From JAYPEY01 sp964519245 (GTDB taxonomy: Bacteria > Verrucomicrobiota > Verrucomicrobiia > Limisphaerales > JAYPEY01): a stretch of DNA of 64,000 bases. A program made the translations under genes and the position numbers. This document shows, in pieces, positions 24,525-33,470 of this stretch. The notes beneath the pieces are model-generated. The model saw nothing but the letters and a program-made list of their open reading frames with translations, ran no database searches and had not been told where the DNA came from. The stretch covers positions 1-64,000 of the forward strand of contig CAZFLK010000002.1 in the NCBI GenBank assembly GCA_964519245.1. Direction: 5' to 3'. Numbering within the stretch: the stretch's first letter is position 1; each line of letters opens with the position of its first letter.

Positions 24525-26141
24525 ATGACGTTGTTGCCCATTGTTGGACGGGAGTTGCGAATCCGCGCGCGGCGAGCGTCCACCTATTGGTTTCGCGTCT
24601 CGGCGGCGACGTTGGCGTTGCTGCTGGTTCTCCTGGTCAATGTCTCGATGGGGCGGAATGCGTCTTCGGTGCAACTGGGATTGGCGTTCTTCCACACATT
24701 GGCCTGGGCGTCACTCTTCCTATGTCTGATTGCGGGCATGGTGAACACCTGCGACTGCGTCAGTGAGGAACGCCGGGAGGGCACTTTGGGGCTCTTGTTC
24801 CTGACGGATCTCAAGGGTTTTGACATCGTGTTTGGCAAGCTCGCGGCGACCTCGCTCAACGCGGTGTTCTCCCTGATCGCAGTATTCCCATTGCTGGCCA
24901 TTTCGCTGCTGCTGGGAGGCTTGGAGGTGGAGCGGTTGTTGCGCACGCTGGCGGCCCTGGCCAATGCGTTGTTCTTCTCACTTTCGGTTGGCATGGCGGT
25001 TTCGACCATCAGTCTGAAGGAGCGACGGGCCTTGAGCGCGACGTTGTTGACCGTGTCGTTCTTTGCGGTCGGGCTGCCGATGCTTTCCTGGATCCTGGAT
25101 GATATTGCGCGATTCCGCGTCAGCGATATCCTGGCCCGGTATGTCCTGATTCCCTCGCCCTGTTTCACCCTGGCGATGGCGAGCACGGACGCGGTGACGC
25201 GGGCCTCGGCGCGGGAAGCCTTCGTGACCTCGTTCCTGCTGCTTCATGCGCTGAGCTGGGGGCTGTTGCTGTTCAGTTGCCGGACGCTGCCCAATCGTTG
25301 GAAGGATCGTCCCGTGAGCGCCGCGGGATTGCGGTTGCGCGAACGTTGGAAGCAATGGTGTTACGGAACCGGCGAGGAGCGGAAGGCCTACCAACATCGG
25401 CTGCAGGAGGTGAACAGCTTTTTCTGGGTGGCGGCGCGCGACCGGATCAAGCCTACGGTGGTCTGGGGCGTGTTCGGCTTGATGGGCACGCTGTGGCTAT
25501 GGGCTTATCTGGAAGACCGTCGCGGCTGGATTGATCAGTTCTACCAGGCCCTGGTTCTGATGGTCTGCTATCTCGTGTTGAAGGTCTGGATGGCCATGGA
25601 AGCGGGCCACCGCTTCGGCGAGGACCGGCGCAGCGGGGCGTTGGAACTCCTGCTCGCCACGCCGTTGAGTGTGCGTGAGATCCTGGAAGGGCAGATGCTG
25701 GCGTTGCGACGGCAATTTGCGGGACCGGTCTTGTTCGCGCTGTCGGTCAGTTTTCTTCTCCTGCTGGTTTGGCGCGGTGAGCGCGAATGGGTCCTGATGA
25801 TCCTGGCGGGCATGATTGTGCTTGTGGTCGACTCACTGGCCTTGGCGTGGCTGGGGATGTGGTTGGGCTTGCGCGCCAGGCACGGCACGCGCGCCACGTT
25901 GGGTTCGATTTGGCGGATCCTGTTCCTGCCCTGGTTGATCTACTTCCTGACCTTCCTGGCGATCGAGATTCCCAGCGGCGGACCGAATGTCGGGGAGGAA
26001 GGCCACACCGCCCTCTGGTTTGTCATCAGCCTGGCGTTCAGTCTCTTCTACGGTCTGGATGCGCGCGCGCGCCTGCTCGCGGAGTTCAGGATTGTCGCCA
26101 CCCAGCAGGCGGACGTCCGGACCGGGAAGAAAGCAGCCTGA
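24525..26141 (+). CDS. ABC-2-type transporter permease
   Basis: This 538-residue polytopic membrane protein begins MTLLPIVGRELRIRARR, the usual cytoplasmic lead-in of ABC-2 permeases. Roughly twelve hydrophobic helices appear in two halves (first half to about residue 245, second from about 300). Each half contains a Glu-Arg-rich coupling segment (CVSEERREGTLGLLFLTDLKG and FGEDRRSGALELLLATPLSV). This looks like a tandem duplication of the usual six-helix ABC-2 unit in one chain. No ATPase gene adjoins it. The transported substrate is unknown. Confidence 0.85.
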   Translation: MTLLPIVGRELRIRARRASTYWFRVSAATLALLLVLLVNVSMGRNASSVQLGLAFFHTLAWASLFLCLIAGMVNTCDCVSEERREGTLGLLFLTDLKGFDIVFGKLAATSLNAVFSLIAVFPLLAISLLLGGLEVERLLRTLAALANALFFSLSVGMAVSTISLKERRALSATLLTVSFFAVGLPMLSWILDDIARFRVSDILARYVLIPSPCFTLAMASTDAVTRASAREAFVTSFLLLHALSWGLLLFSCRTLPNRWKDRPVSAAGLRLRERWKQWCYGTGEERKAYQHRLQEVNSFFWVAARDRIKPTVVWGVFGLMGTLWLWAYLEDRRGWIDQFYQALVLMVCYLVLKVWMAMEAGHRFGEDRRSGALELLLATPLSVREILEGQMLALRRQFAGPVLFALSVSFLLLLVWRGEREWVLMILAGMIVLVVDSLALAWLGMWLGLRARHGTRATLGSIWRILFLPWLIYFLTFLAIEIPSGGPNVGEEGHTALWFVISLAFSLFYGLDARARLLAEFRIVATQQADVRTGKKAA

Positions 26142-26213
26142 CGTCCGACCTCGATCGCGCCCATGGTTGGGGCTTGTTTCCCCCGCTTCGCGTGCCACCA
26201 TCCAACGCAATTC

Positions 26214-27524
26214 ATGAAATGGCATAGACAGCTTCATTGGCAGATCATCGTCGCGCTCATTCTCGGGGTCGTTTTCGGGGTTGTGGCGGCAAAGTTTGGT
26301 TGGCGCGGATTCGTGGAGGACTGGGTCGCGCCCTGGGGGGAGATTTTTCTGCGGTTGCTCAAGTTGATTGCCGTGCCGCTGGTGCTCACCTCGCTGATGC
26401 TGGGCGTTTCCTCGTTGTCCGATGTCAACAAGCTGAGCCGGATGGGCGGCAAGACCATCGGAATCTACGTCCTGACGACGGCCGTGGCGGTGGTCATCGG
26501 CCTTCTGATGGTGAATGTCGTCAAGCCGGGTGAAAAGCTGGACCAACAAACCCGCGCAGAGTTGGCCAAGAAGTATGAGAACGACGAAGGGTTGAAGACC
26601 AAGGCCGCGACGGCGGAGAAGGTGAAGAAACGCCCGGCCCTGCAGCCCTTGGTCGACATGATCCCGGACAACTTCTTCCTGTCCGCTTCCGGCAACGGGA
26701 ACATGTTGCAGATGGTGTTCTTCGCCATCCTGGCCGGCGTCGCCCTGGTGCGCTTGCACAGCGACAAGTCGAAGCCCGTCATCGATGTGGTGGGCGGCTT
26801 CAATGAGATCGTCATCGAGATGGTGAAATTGATCATGAAGATTGCGCCGATTGGCGTGTTTGCGCTGATTGCGGACGCCATTACGGAGATCGCCAAGGAC
26901 GATCCGGCGTCGGTCGTGTCGCTGATCAAGTCGCTGGGATTCTACGCGGCGTGCGTGATTGCGGGGTTGTTCGTCCACATGTGTCTCGTCTACCTCGTGT
27001 TGCTCAAGGCCTTCACACCGTTTTCCATCAAGCAGTTCCTGCAGGGGATTGCGCCGGCGCAGTTGCTGGCCTTTTCGACCAGTTCCAGCGGGGCGACGCT
27101 GCCCGTCACCATGAAACGCTGCGAGGAAAGTCTCGGCGTGTCCAAGGAGGTTTCCTCGTTCGTGCTGCCCCTGGGGGGCACGATCAACATGGATGGAACG
27201 GCCTTGTACCAAGCCGTCGCCGCCGTGTTCATTGCGCAGGCGACCGGCATGGATCTGACCATGGGACATCAGTTGACCATCGTGATGACTGCGGTGATGG
27301 CCTCCATCGGGACCGCCGCGGTGCCGGGCGCGGGCATGGTCATGTTGATCGTGATTCTTGAGGCGATCGGCGCCCCAGGCGCCGGGATTGCCCTGATCGC
27401 CGGGGTCGACCGCATCCTCGACATGCTGCGCACCGTCACCAATGTCACCGGGGACGCCACCGTGACCTGCATCGTCGCCGCGTCAGAGAAGCAGATCGTG
27501 GAGCCGCCGGCGGGGGTGATTTGA
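26214..27524 (+). CDS. Dicarboxylate/amino acid:cation symporter (DAACS family)
   Basis: This is a roughly 436-residue secondary transporter of the GltP/DctA class, starting at ATG 26214 (MKWHRQLHWQIIVALILGVV). It imports acidic amino acids or C4-dicarboxylates with sodium or protons. The first re-entrant hairpin serine motif appears as STSSSGATLPVTM, followed by LPLGGTINMDGTALYQ, the conserved cation/substrate helix. The second hairpin contains GTAAVPGAGMVM. A charged loop of about 40 residues (AKKYENDEGLKTKAATAEKVKKR) between early helices is typical. The stop overlaps the start of the JAMM gene. Confidence 0.94.
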   Translation: MKWHRQLHWQIIVALILGVVFGVVAAKFGWRGFVEDWVAPWGEIFLRLLKLIAVPLVLTSLMLGVSSLSDVNKLSRMGGKTIGIYVLTTAVAVVIGLLMVNVVKPGEKLDQQTRAELAKKYENDEGLKTKAATAEKVKKRPALQPLVDMIPDNFFLSASGNGNMLQMVFFAILAGVALVRLHSDKSKPVIDVVGGFNEIVIEMVKLIMKIAPIGVFALIADAITEIAKDDPASVVSLIKSLGFYAACVIAGLFVHMCLVYLVLLKAFTPFSIKQFLQGIAPAQLLAFSTSSSGATLPVTMKRCEESLGVSKEVSSFVLPLGGTINMDGTALYQAVAAVFIAQATGMDLTMGHQLTIVMTAVMASIGTAAVPGAGMVMLIVILEAIGAPGAGIALIAGVDRILDMLRTVTNVTGDATVTCIVAASEKQIVEPPAGVI

Positions 27525-28072
27525 AGACGGCCGAGGTTTTGGAGAAGGACCCCGTGGACCCTGGAATGGTCCTGGCGAGCGCCGGAGGGGAGAGGCTGGC
27601 GTGGCTGGACGCGGAGTCGACTCGCGCGTTGGTGGATCATGCGCGTCGTGACTACCCGAACGAATGCTGCGGGTTGCTCCTGCGGGCGGGCGGAAGTCCC
27701 GCGCCCCCCCTGCGCCTGAGGGAATGCGTCAACGCCCAGGATCGCTACCATCGGTCGGATCCGGCGAATTTCCCCCGAACGTCAAGGAACGCCTATTTCC
27801 TTGATCCCCGGGAACTGCTTCAGATTGATCGGGCCTGCCGGAAGAGCGGCGAAAGCATCGCCGCAGTCTACCATTCGCACTGCGATGCGGAGGCGTATTT
27901 CTCCGAAGAGGATGTGAACCGGGCGTTGGACGATGGCAGGCCCCTGTTTCCCGGGGTGTATTATCTGGTTCTATCAGTCAGGTGCGGGCGGCCGATTCGG
28001 GCGAAAACTTTCTGTTGGTGTCCTGAATCGGGGCGGTTTGAATTGGCGGGCGAGGCAATCCTGCGCGATTGA
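27521..28072 (+). CDS. JAMM/MPN+ metallopeptidase-like protein
   Basis: This is a protein of up to 183 residues starting at TTG 27521, overlapping the symporter stop; ATG 27566 is an alternative. It carries a complete JAMM zinc motif: the glutamate in YPNECCGLLL, then H-S-H, seven residues, S-x-x-D (HSHCDAEAYFSEED). Bacterial relatives release proteins or peptides from ubiquitin-like sulfur carriers, or cleave CysO-cysteine. No ThiS/MoaD-like or E1 gene is next to it, so its partner is unknown. Activity is inferred from the intact motif. Confidence 0.85.
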   Translation: MKTAEVLEKDPVDPGMVLASAGGERLAWLDAESTRALVDHARRDYPNECCGLLLRAGGSPAPPLRLRECVNAQDRYHRSDPANFPRTSRNAYFLDPRELLQIDRACRKSGESIAAVYHSHCDAEAYFSEEDVNRALDDGRPLFPGVYYLVLSVRCGRPIRAKTFCWCPESGRFELAGEAILRD

Positions 28073-28298
28073 CGCAAAATCCGGGACAATATTGGCAACA
28101 ATTTCTGGAAAGAATAATTGCCTTTTCGTCAGATCTACGGAATCTATCTGCTGTTTTATCTGGAACCGTCCCAACGGGTTGCGTTGTTGCGACCGGCGGC
28201 GGCGGCCGGGTAGAACGATTCACAAAGCCTTGCGGCGCGCCGGTCCTTGGTGGGCAATCCGCGCCGCATTTGATTTTTAGCAAGCAGAGCAAGACATT

Positions 28299-29447
28299 AT
28301 GAAGAATTACCCTTGGCACAAGGTGGACTGGATGAACAGCGCGTTTCTGATTTCGACGCTGTTGGTCACGTTGACGGCCGTACCGGCATATATCCTGCAT
28401 TTTGGAATGGACTGGTTCCTGGGGGGGATGTTCCTCCTGTATTTCATTGCGACCGGGTTGAGCATTACATTGGGTTATCACCGGTTGTTTTCGCACCTTT
28501 CCTTTAAGGCGAAATGGCCGGTGAAGTTGGCCACCCTGGTCTTTGGGGCCGCGGCCTTTGAGAACTCCGCTCTGCGGTGGTGCGCCGACCATCGGCGTCA
28601 CCACAAGCACGTCGATCATGACGAGGATCCCTACGACATCAGCAAGGGGTTCTTTCATGCGCACATGGGCTGGATCCTGTTTCGCGTGAACGTTCCCAGT
28701 CCGATGACCTGGGTCAAGGACCTGCAGAAGGACAAGATGGTGATGTGGCAGCATCGAAATTATGTTTCCATTGCCCTCTTGGTGAGTTTCGTCGTGCCGG
28801 CCTTGCTGGGTTATCTCTGGAACGGCTGGGTTGGCGCCCTGGGCGGCTTTCTCATCGCCGGTGTGGCGAGGGTGGTGTTCGTTCACCACATGACCTTCTT
28901 CATCAATTCCCTGTGTCACACGATTGGTCGTCGCCCTTACTCCACCAAGTGCACGGCGCGGGACAGCGGCTTCATGGCCTTGTTTACCTTCGGCGAGGGC
29001 TACCACAACTTTCACCACGAATTTCAGCACGATTATCGCAACGGCGTGAAGCCGTGGCAGTTCGATCCCACCAAGTGGAGCATCTGGACCTTGTCCAAGG
29101 TGGGCATGGCCAGCGACCTGCGCACGGTCGACCGGGAGAAGATCATGCTCGCTGAATTGGCCGAGAAACGTCGCCAGTTCGACGCCAAGTTGGAGTCCGG
29201 CAAAATCAGTCTCTCGGAATCCGGCCACAAGTTGTTGGAAGCGGCCCAGGAATCGCTGCAGCACGCGAAAGAGAACTGGGAGGCGCGCCTCGCGGATTAC
29301 CGCAAGGCGGCCGGCAAGCAGATGGAGGCTTCCAAGGACAAGCTCGCCGAGATCCATGAGGACCTCTATGACGCGCGGAAGAATTTGCGCCACGCCATCC
29401 AGGAATGGAAGGAGGCCGTTCAGGCCGCCCAGCTTCAGTTCGCCTGA
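28299..29447 (+). CDS. Acyl-CoA/fatty-acid desaturase with C-terminal coiled coil
   Basis: This 382-residue integral-membrane di-iron desaturase has all three histidine boxes: H61-RLFS-H66, H98-RR-H101-H102 and H236-NF-H239-H240. Four or so hydrophobic helices match the delta-9 desaturase (OLE1/DesC) topology. It introduces a double bond into acyl-CoA or lipid acyl chains. Residues from about 275 to the end form a highly charged alpha-helical tail, likely a coiled coil (KLLEAAQESLQHAKENWEA), that typical desaturases lack. The 226 bases upstream are AT-richer than their surroundings and probably hold its promoter. A strong terminator follows. Confidence 0.93.
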   Translation: MKNYPWHKVDWMNSAFLISTLLVTLTAVPAYILHFGMDWFLGGMFLLYFIATGLSITLGYHRLFSHLSFKAKWPVKLATLVFGAAAFENSALRWCADHRRHHKHVDHDEDPYDISKGFFHAHMGWILFRVNVPSPMTWVKDLQKDKMVMWQHRNYVSIALLVSFVVPALLGYLWNGWVGALGGFLIAGVARVVFVHHMTFFINSLCHTIGRRPYSTKCTARDSGFMALFTFGEGYHNFHHEFQHDYRNGVKPWQFDPTKWSIWTLSKVGMASDLRTVDREKIMLAELAEKRRQFDAKLESGKISLSESGHKLLEAAQESLQHAKENWEARLADYRKAAGKQMEASKDKLAEIHEDLYDARKNLRHAIQEWKEAVQAAQLQFA

Positions 29448-29473
29448 GGCGCCCCGTTCCAATCAGTTTGTCG

Positions 29474-29506
29474 AGAGCCCCGGATTTCCGGGGCTCTTCT
29501 TTTTTG
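29474..29506 (+). terminator. Rho-independent terminator after the desaturase gene
   Basis: A perfect 9-bp stem (GAGCCCCGG paired with CCGGGGCTC) with an ATTT loop is followed by TTCTTTTTT. It lies 26 bases past the stop. Confidence 0.95.
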
Positions 29507-29595
29507 GCGGGCTCCTGCGGCGGCCGCTGACGATCCGTTCTTTCCGAACCCGACTGCGTCTCGACATTGCCCGTCGCCCGGCGAATAGTCGTCGA

Positions 29596-30990
29596 ATGCC
29601 ACGCATTTTCATGGTTCCTCTCGGCGTCCTGTTGTCACTCCTTCTCGGTTCGGAAGCGCTGGCTGCCGCGGCGCGGCCCAACATTGTGGTGATCATGGCC
29701 GACGATCTTGGCTGGATGGATCTCCATTGCCAGGGCAACGAGCGCCTCGACACGCCGGCTTTGGATCGGCTCGCGGCGGAGGGCATGCGGTTCACCAACG
29801 CCTACGCCGCGGCTCCGGTCTGTTCGCCGACCCGGGCCGCCATGATGACCGGCCAGGCTCCGGGGCGTATCGGACTGACCAACCATGCGCCGGGCAACAA
29901 AGATGGCTTTTCGTTGCCCGGGTCCGATCTGCGGGAGCCCCGGACGGACCGCAACCTGGCGCTGTCTTACGTCACCATCGCCGAACGGCTCTCTGCGGCC
30001 GGCTATGCCACCGCCCACATCGGCAAATGGCATCTCTCCCACGTGCCGAGGAGCCGGAAGCAACCGCCGCTCGAACCGGAGCTTCGCCCGGAGCATCAAG
30101 GTTTCGATGTCAACATCGGCGGTTGTTTCCGTGGAGGGCCGCCCAGCTATTTCTCGCCCTACCGCATCCCCGCGTTGACCGATGGCGAAAAGGGCGAGTA
30201 TCTGCCGGAACGCTTGGCGGATGAAGCGATCGCCTACCTGCGGAAGAACCGGAATGGTCCCTTCTTCCTGAACTGGTGGCCTTACTCCGTGCACTATCCG
30301 ATGCAGGCGAGGGACAAGCTGATTGCCAAGTATCGCAAGCGCCAGGGCCCCGGCATCAAGGATCCGGTCTACGCCGCCATGATCGAAGGCATGGATACGG
30401 AGATTGGACGATTTTTTCGGGTTCTGGATGAGGAGGGGCTGCGCGACAACACGCTGGTGATCTTCAAGTCCGACAATGGCGGCTACAATGGGGACAACCG
30501 GCCGCTGCGGGGCTTCAAGGGCATGCTGTTCGAAGGCGGTATCCGCATCCCGTGGATTGTCCGCTGGCCTGGAAAGGTCCCGCCGGGAACCACTTGCGAT
30601 ACGCCGGTGATCAGCATGGATTGTTATCCGACGTTGCTTGAGGCGGCCGGTTTGTCTGCGACCGCGGATCAACCGATCGATGGGCTGAGCCTCATGCCCT
30701 TGCTCACCCAAGCAGGCCAACTCAAGCGCGACGCGATCTACTTTCATTATCCCAACTATGCGTTCCACAAGCGAAACCGGCTGGGCGGCGTCGTCCGTCA
30801 AGGCGACTTCAAGCTGATCAAGCGCTATCGCGACGGGGCCTTGGAGCTCTACAATCTGGCCGATGACATCGGCGAACGGAACAACCTGGCCGAAACGTCG
30901 CCGGGTGTCGCTCGCCGCCTGGAGAAGAAACTCGTCGTCTGGCTGCGGGAGATCGACGCCCGAATGCCGGTGAATGGCGAGGCGAACTGA
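29596..30990 (+). CDS. Secreted sulfatase (arylsulfatase type)
   Basis: This is a roughly 464-residue sulfatase from ATG 29596 (MPRIFMVPLGVLLSLLLG), with a signal peptide ending near ALAAAARP. The metal-binding start PNIVVIMADDLGW is followed by the formylglycine site C76-S-P-T-R80 in PVCSPTRAAMMTG. Other family motifs are HIGKWHL, LVIFKSDNGG and GFKGMLFEGGIRIPW. The cysteine form needs oxidation by a formylglycine-generating enzyme encoded elsewhere. It would remove sulfate from polysaccharides or other esters outside the cytoplasm. The frame's earlier start at 29356 overlaps the desaturase and is rejected. Confidence 0.94.
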   Translation: MPRIFMVPLGVLLSLLLGSEALAAAARPNIVVIMADDLGWMDLHCQGNERLDTPALDRLAAEGMRFTNAYAAAPVCSPTRAAMMTGQAPGRIGLTNHAPGNKDGFSLPGSDLREPRTDRNLALSYVTIAERLSAAGYATAHIGKWHLSHVPRSRKQPPLEPELRPEHQGFDVNIGGCFRGGPPSYFSPYRIPALTDGEKGEYLPERLADEAIAYLRKNRNGPFFLNWWPYSVHYPMQARDKLIAKYRKRQGPGIKDPVYAAMIEGMDTEIGRFFRVLDEEGLRDNTLVIFKSDNGGYNGDNRPLRGFKGMLFEGGIRIPWIVRWPGKVPPGTTCDTPVISMDCYPTLLEAAGLSATADQPIDGLSLMPLLTQAGQLKRDAIYFHYPNYAFHKRNRLGGVVRQGDFKLIKRYRDGALELYNLADDIGERNNLAETSPGVARRLEKKLVVWLREIDARMPVNGEAN

Positions 30991-31225
30991 GAAGCGGAGC
31001 GAGCGGCGGCACAATCGCGCGGGAAGAAGGCCATTCAGTTCGGGGCCATGTCCGACCTTTCCGGGAGCCTGTTGCGGGGTTTTCACCAACCCGTCACCCT
31101 GAAATCCAGATTAGGCTCGCCAGCGTCGGAGGATCTGGAAATAGTCGCGGCCCGGTCCGGGAAGTCGGGCGTGTTCCAAGCGGCTTCCGCGTCCAGCGAA
31201 CCCCCGGCCGTTTTTCAGATTGATT

Positions 31226-32518
31226 ATGAACGAACCCATCGGTGTTGTCGGGCTCGGCTATGTGGGCCTTCCCTTGTGTGTGCATTTCGCGCGTTCCGGC
31301 GCCAGCGTCATCGGTTTCGATGTCGATGAGCAGAAAGTCACGCAACTCAACGCGGGCGAGAGCTACATCCTGCATATTCCGGCGGATGAGATCCGAACCG
31401 CGGTGGCTGCGGAGCGTTTTGAGGCGACGACGGATTACGCGCGGGTGGGGGATTGCGGCGCGGTGATCATCTGCGTTCCGACGCCGTTGGGACGGCATCG
31501 TGAACCGGACATTCGCTTCATCATAGAAACCGGTCGAGCCATCGCGCCGCACCTCAAGCCGGGCGCGCTGGTCGTGCTGGAATCGACCACCTATCCGGGC
31601 ACAACGGACACGGACTTGCGGGAGGTTCTGGAGGCGGGCTCCGGCATGACCGCGGGCAAGGATTTTCACCTGGCCTATTCACCCGAACGTGAGGATCCGG
31701 GTCGCAAGGATCGCAATGTCACCCAGATACCCAAGGTCGTCGGCGGCTTGACCGAGGCCTGTCTGGAGCGGGCCAAGGCTGTTTACGGAACGGCCATCGA
31801 GCAATTGGTGCCCGTTTCGTCCTGCCGGGTCGCGGAAGCCGTCAAACTGATGGAGAACATCTTTCGCTCGGTGAACATCGCCATGGTCAACGAACTGAAG
31901 ATGGTCTACGAGGCGATGGGAATCGACATCTGGGAGGTGATCGACGCCGCGAAGACCAAGCCGTTCGGCTACATGCCGTTCTATCCGGGGCCTGGTCTCG
32001 GGGGGCACTGCATTCCGATCGATCCCTTCTATCTCACCTGGAAAGCGCGGGAGTACGGGCAGTCGACCAAGTTCATCGAGTTGGCCGGCGAGATCAACAC
32101 ATCCATGCCGGCCTACGTGGTCAAGCACGTGAGCGAGGCCCTGTCCGGCGCGGGCAAGGCCCTGAACGGCAGTCGCATCCTGATGCTCGGCGTGGCCTAC
32201 AAGGCCAACGTGGATGATGATCGCGAGAGTCCCGCCTACGTCCTGTGGCGCATCCTGGAGGACCTGGGAGCCAAGGTCGACTACCACGATCCCCACGTGC
32301 CGGAGATTCGCCCCTCGCGCGAGCACTCCCAGTTTGCGGGTCGCAGGAATGTCGAACTGACCGCGGGGAACGTGCGCGGTTACGACCTGGTTCTGGTTGC
32401 CACCAAACATGAGAACGTGGATTACCAACTGATTGCTGACGAGGCGCAGCTGATCATCGACACGCGCAATGCCTTTGACGGCGTGATCGGAAAGTCGGAG
32501 AAGTATTTCAAGGCATGA
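31226..32518 (+). CDS. Nucleotide-sugar dehydrogenase (UDP-N-acetylhexosamine or UDP-glucose type)
   Basis: This is a roughly 430-residue UDP-sugar 6-dehydrogenase from ATG 31226. The N-terminal Rossmann motif is IGVVGLGYVGLPL. The catalytic cysteine C262 lies in PGLGGHCIPIDPFYL. KLMENIFRSVNIAMVNEL and LGVAYKANVDDDRESPA are typical of the WecC/WbpA subgroup, which oxidises UDP-GlcNAc or UDP-ManNAc to the uronic acid. The epimerase gene starts 1 base after its stop, a pairing common in capsule or O-antigen loci. The exact sugar is inferred. Confidence 0.93.
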   Translation: MNEPIGVVGLGYVGLPLCVHFARSGASVIGFDVDEQKVTQLNAGESYILHIPADEIRTAVAAERFEATTDYARVGDCGAVIICVPTPLGRHREPDIRFIIETGRAIAPHLKPGALVVLESTTYPGTTDTDLREVLEAGSGMTAGKDFHLAYSPEREDPGRKDRNVTQIPKVVGGLTEACLERAKAVYGTAIEQLVPVSSCRVAEAVKLMENIFRSVNIAMVNELKMVYEAMGIDIWEVIDAAKTKPFGYMPFYPGPGLGGHCIPIDPFYLTWKAREYGQSTKFIELAGEINTSMPAYVVKHVSEALSGAGKALNGSRILMLGVAYKANVDDDRESPAYVLWRILEDLGAKVDYHDPHVPEIRPSREHSQFAGRRNVELTAGNVRGYDLVLVATKHENVDYQLIADEAQLIIDTRNAFDGVIGKSEKYFKA

Positions 32519-32519
32519 T

Positions 32520-33470
32520 ATGAAAGCGTTGGTGACAGGAGGAGCGGGATTCATCGGGTCGCATCTGGCGGAGGCGTTGTGTCGTCGCGGGGCGAAGGTT
32601 GTCGTGCTGGACAACCTGTCGCTGGGCAGGTTGGAGAATCTGGATTGGAAGCGGGCCGGCGATGAGTTGGAGTTCATTGAGGGCGATGCGGGCGATTCCG
32701 AGCTGTTGGGCAAGATCATGCCCGGCTGCGACTGGGTGTTTCACGAGGGCGCGCTGCCGTCCGTGCCGCGCTCGGTGAAGGAGCCGATCGAGAGCAACGA
32801 GCACAATCTCAACGCGACCTTGCGCATGCTGGTGGCGGCGCGCGACGCGGGCGTGAAGCGCTTTCTGTTTGCGTCGTCGTCCTCGATTTACGGCAACGCC
32901 GCGGCGGAGAGGAAACATGAGGGGTTGCCGCCGGAGCCGCTGTCGCCCTATGCGCTGCAGAAGTATGGAGGCGAGCGGTATTGCCAGCTCTTCCACCAGC
33001 TTTACGGGTTTGAAACCGTGGCCTTGCGTTACTTCAATGTCTTCGGTCCGCGCCAGGCCTTCGACTCCCCGTACTCGGGCGTGATCGCCAAGTTCTGCAC
33101 GGCGATGTTGCAGGGCGACCGGCCGAAGATTTTTGGCGACGGTTCCCAGTCGCGCGACTTCACCTTCATCGACAATGTCGTCTCCGCCAACCTGCTCGCC
33201 GCGGAGGCTCCCGCGGAAAAGGTCGCGGGCAAGGTCTACAACCCTGCGACCGGCAGGAAGATCTCGTTGCTCAAGCTGGTCGCCGACATCAACCAACTGA
33301 CCGGACAGTCGTTGGAGCCGGTTTTCGAGGAGTCGCGCGCCGGCGACATCCATACCTCGCTTGCCGAGATTGCCGCGGCGGAACGCGACCTCGATTACCG
33401 GGTCCTTGTCTCCTGGGAGGAAGGGCTCGCCCGGACCTTGGAGTTCTACCGGGGCGAGGCGAAGGGATGA
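32520..33470 (+). CDS. NAD-dependent nucleotide-sugar 4-epimerase (extended SDR)
   Basis: This is a 316-residue extended short-chain dehydrogenase. The nucleotide motif is VTGGAGFIGSHLAEAL. The catalytic serine region is FASSSSIYGN and the Tyr-Lys pair lies in YALQKYGGE. RYFNVFGPRQ and SRDFTFIDNVV are also typical of the family. The stretch LPSVPRSVKEPIESNEHNLN resembles the WbpP/UDP-GlcNAc 4-epimerase group more than GalE. It probably acts with the dehydrogenase just upstream to make a uronic-acid donor for surface polysaccharide. Its stop overlaps the next start by 4 bases (ATGA). Confidence 0.92.
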   Translation: MKALVTGGAGFIGSHLAEALCRRGAKVVVLDNLSLGRLENLDWKRAGDELEFIEGDAGDSELLGKIMPGCDWVFHEGALPSVPRSVKEPIESNEHNLNATLRMLVAARDAGVKRFLFASSSSIYGNAAAERKHEGLPPEPLSPYALQKYGGERYCQLFHQLYGFETVALRYFNVFGPRQAFDSPYSGVIAKFCTAMLQGDRPKIFGDGSQSRDFTFIDNVVSANLLAAEAPAEKVAGKVYNPATGRKISLLKLVADINQLTGQSLEPVFEESRAGDIHTSLAEIAAAERDLDYRVLVSWEEGLARTLEFYRGEAKG

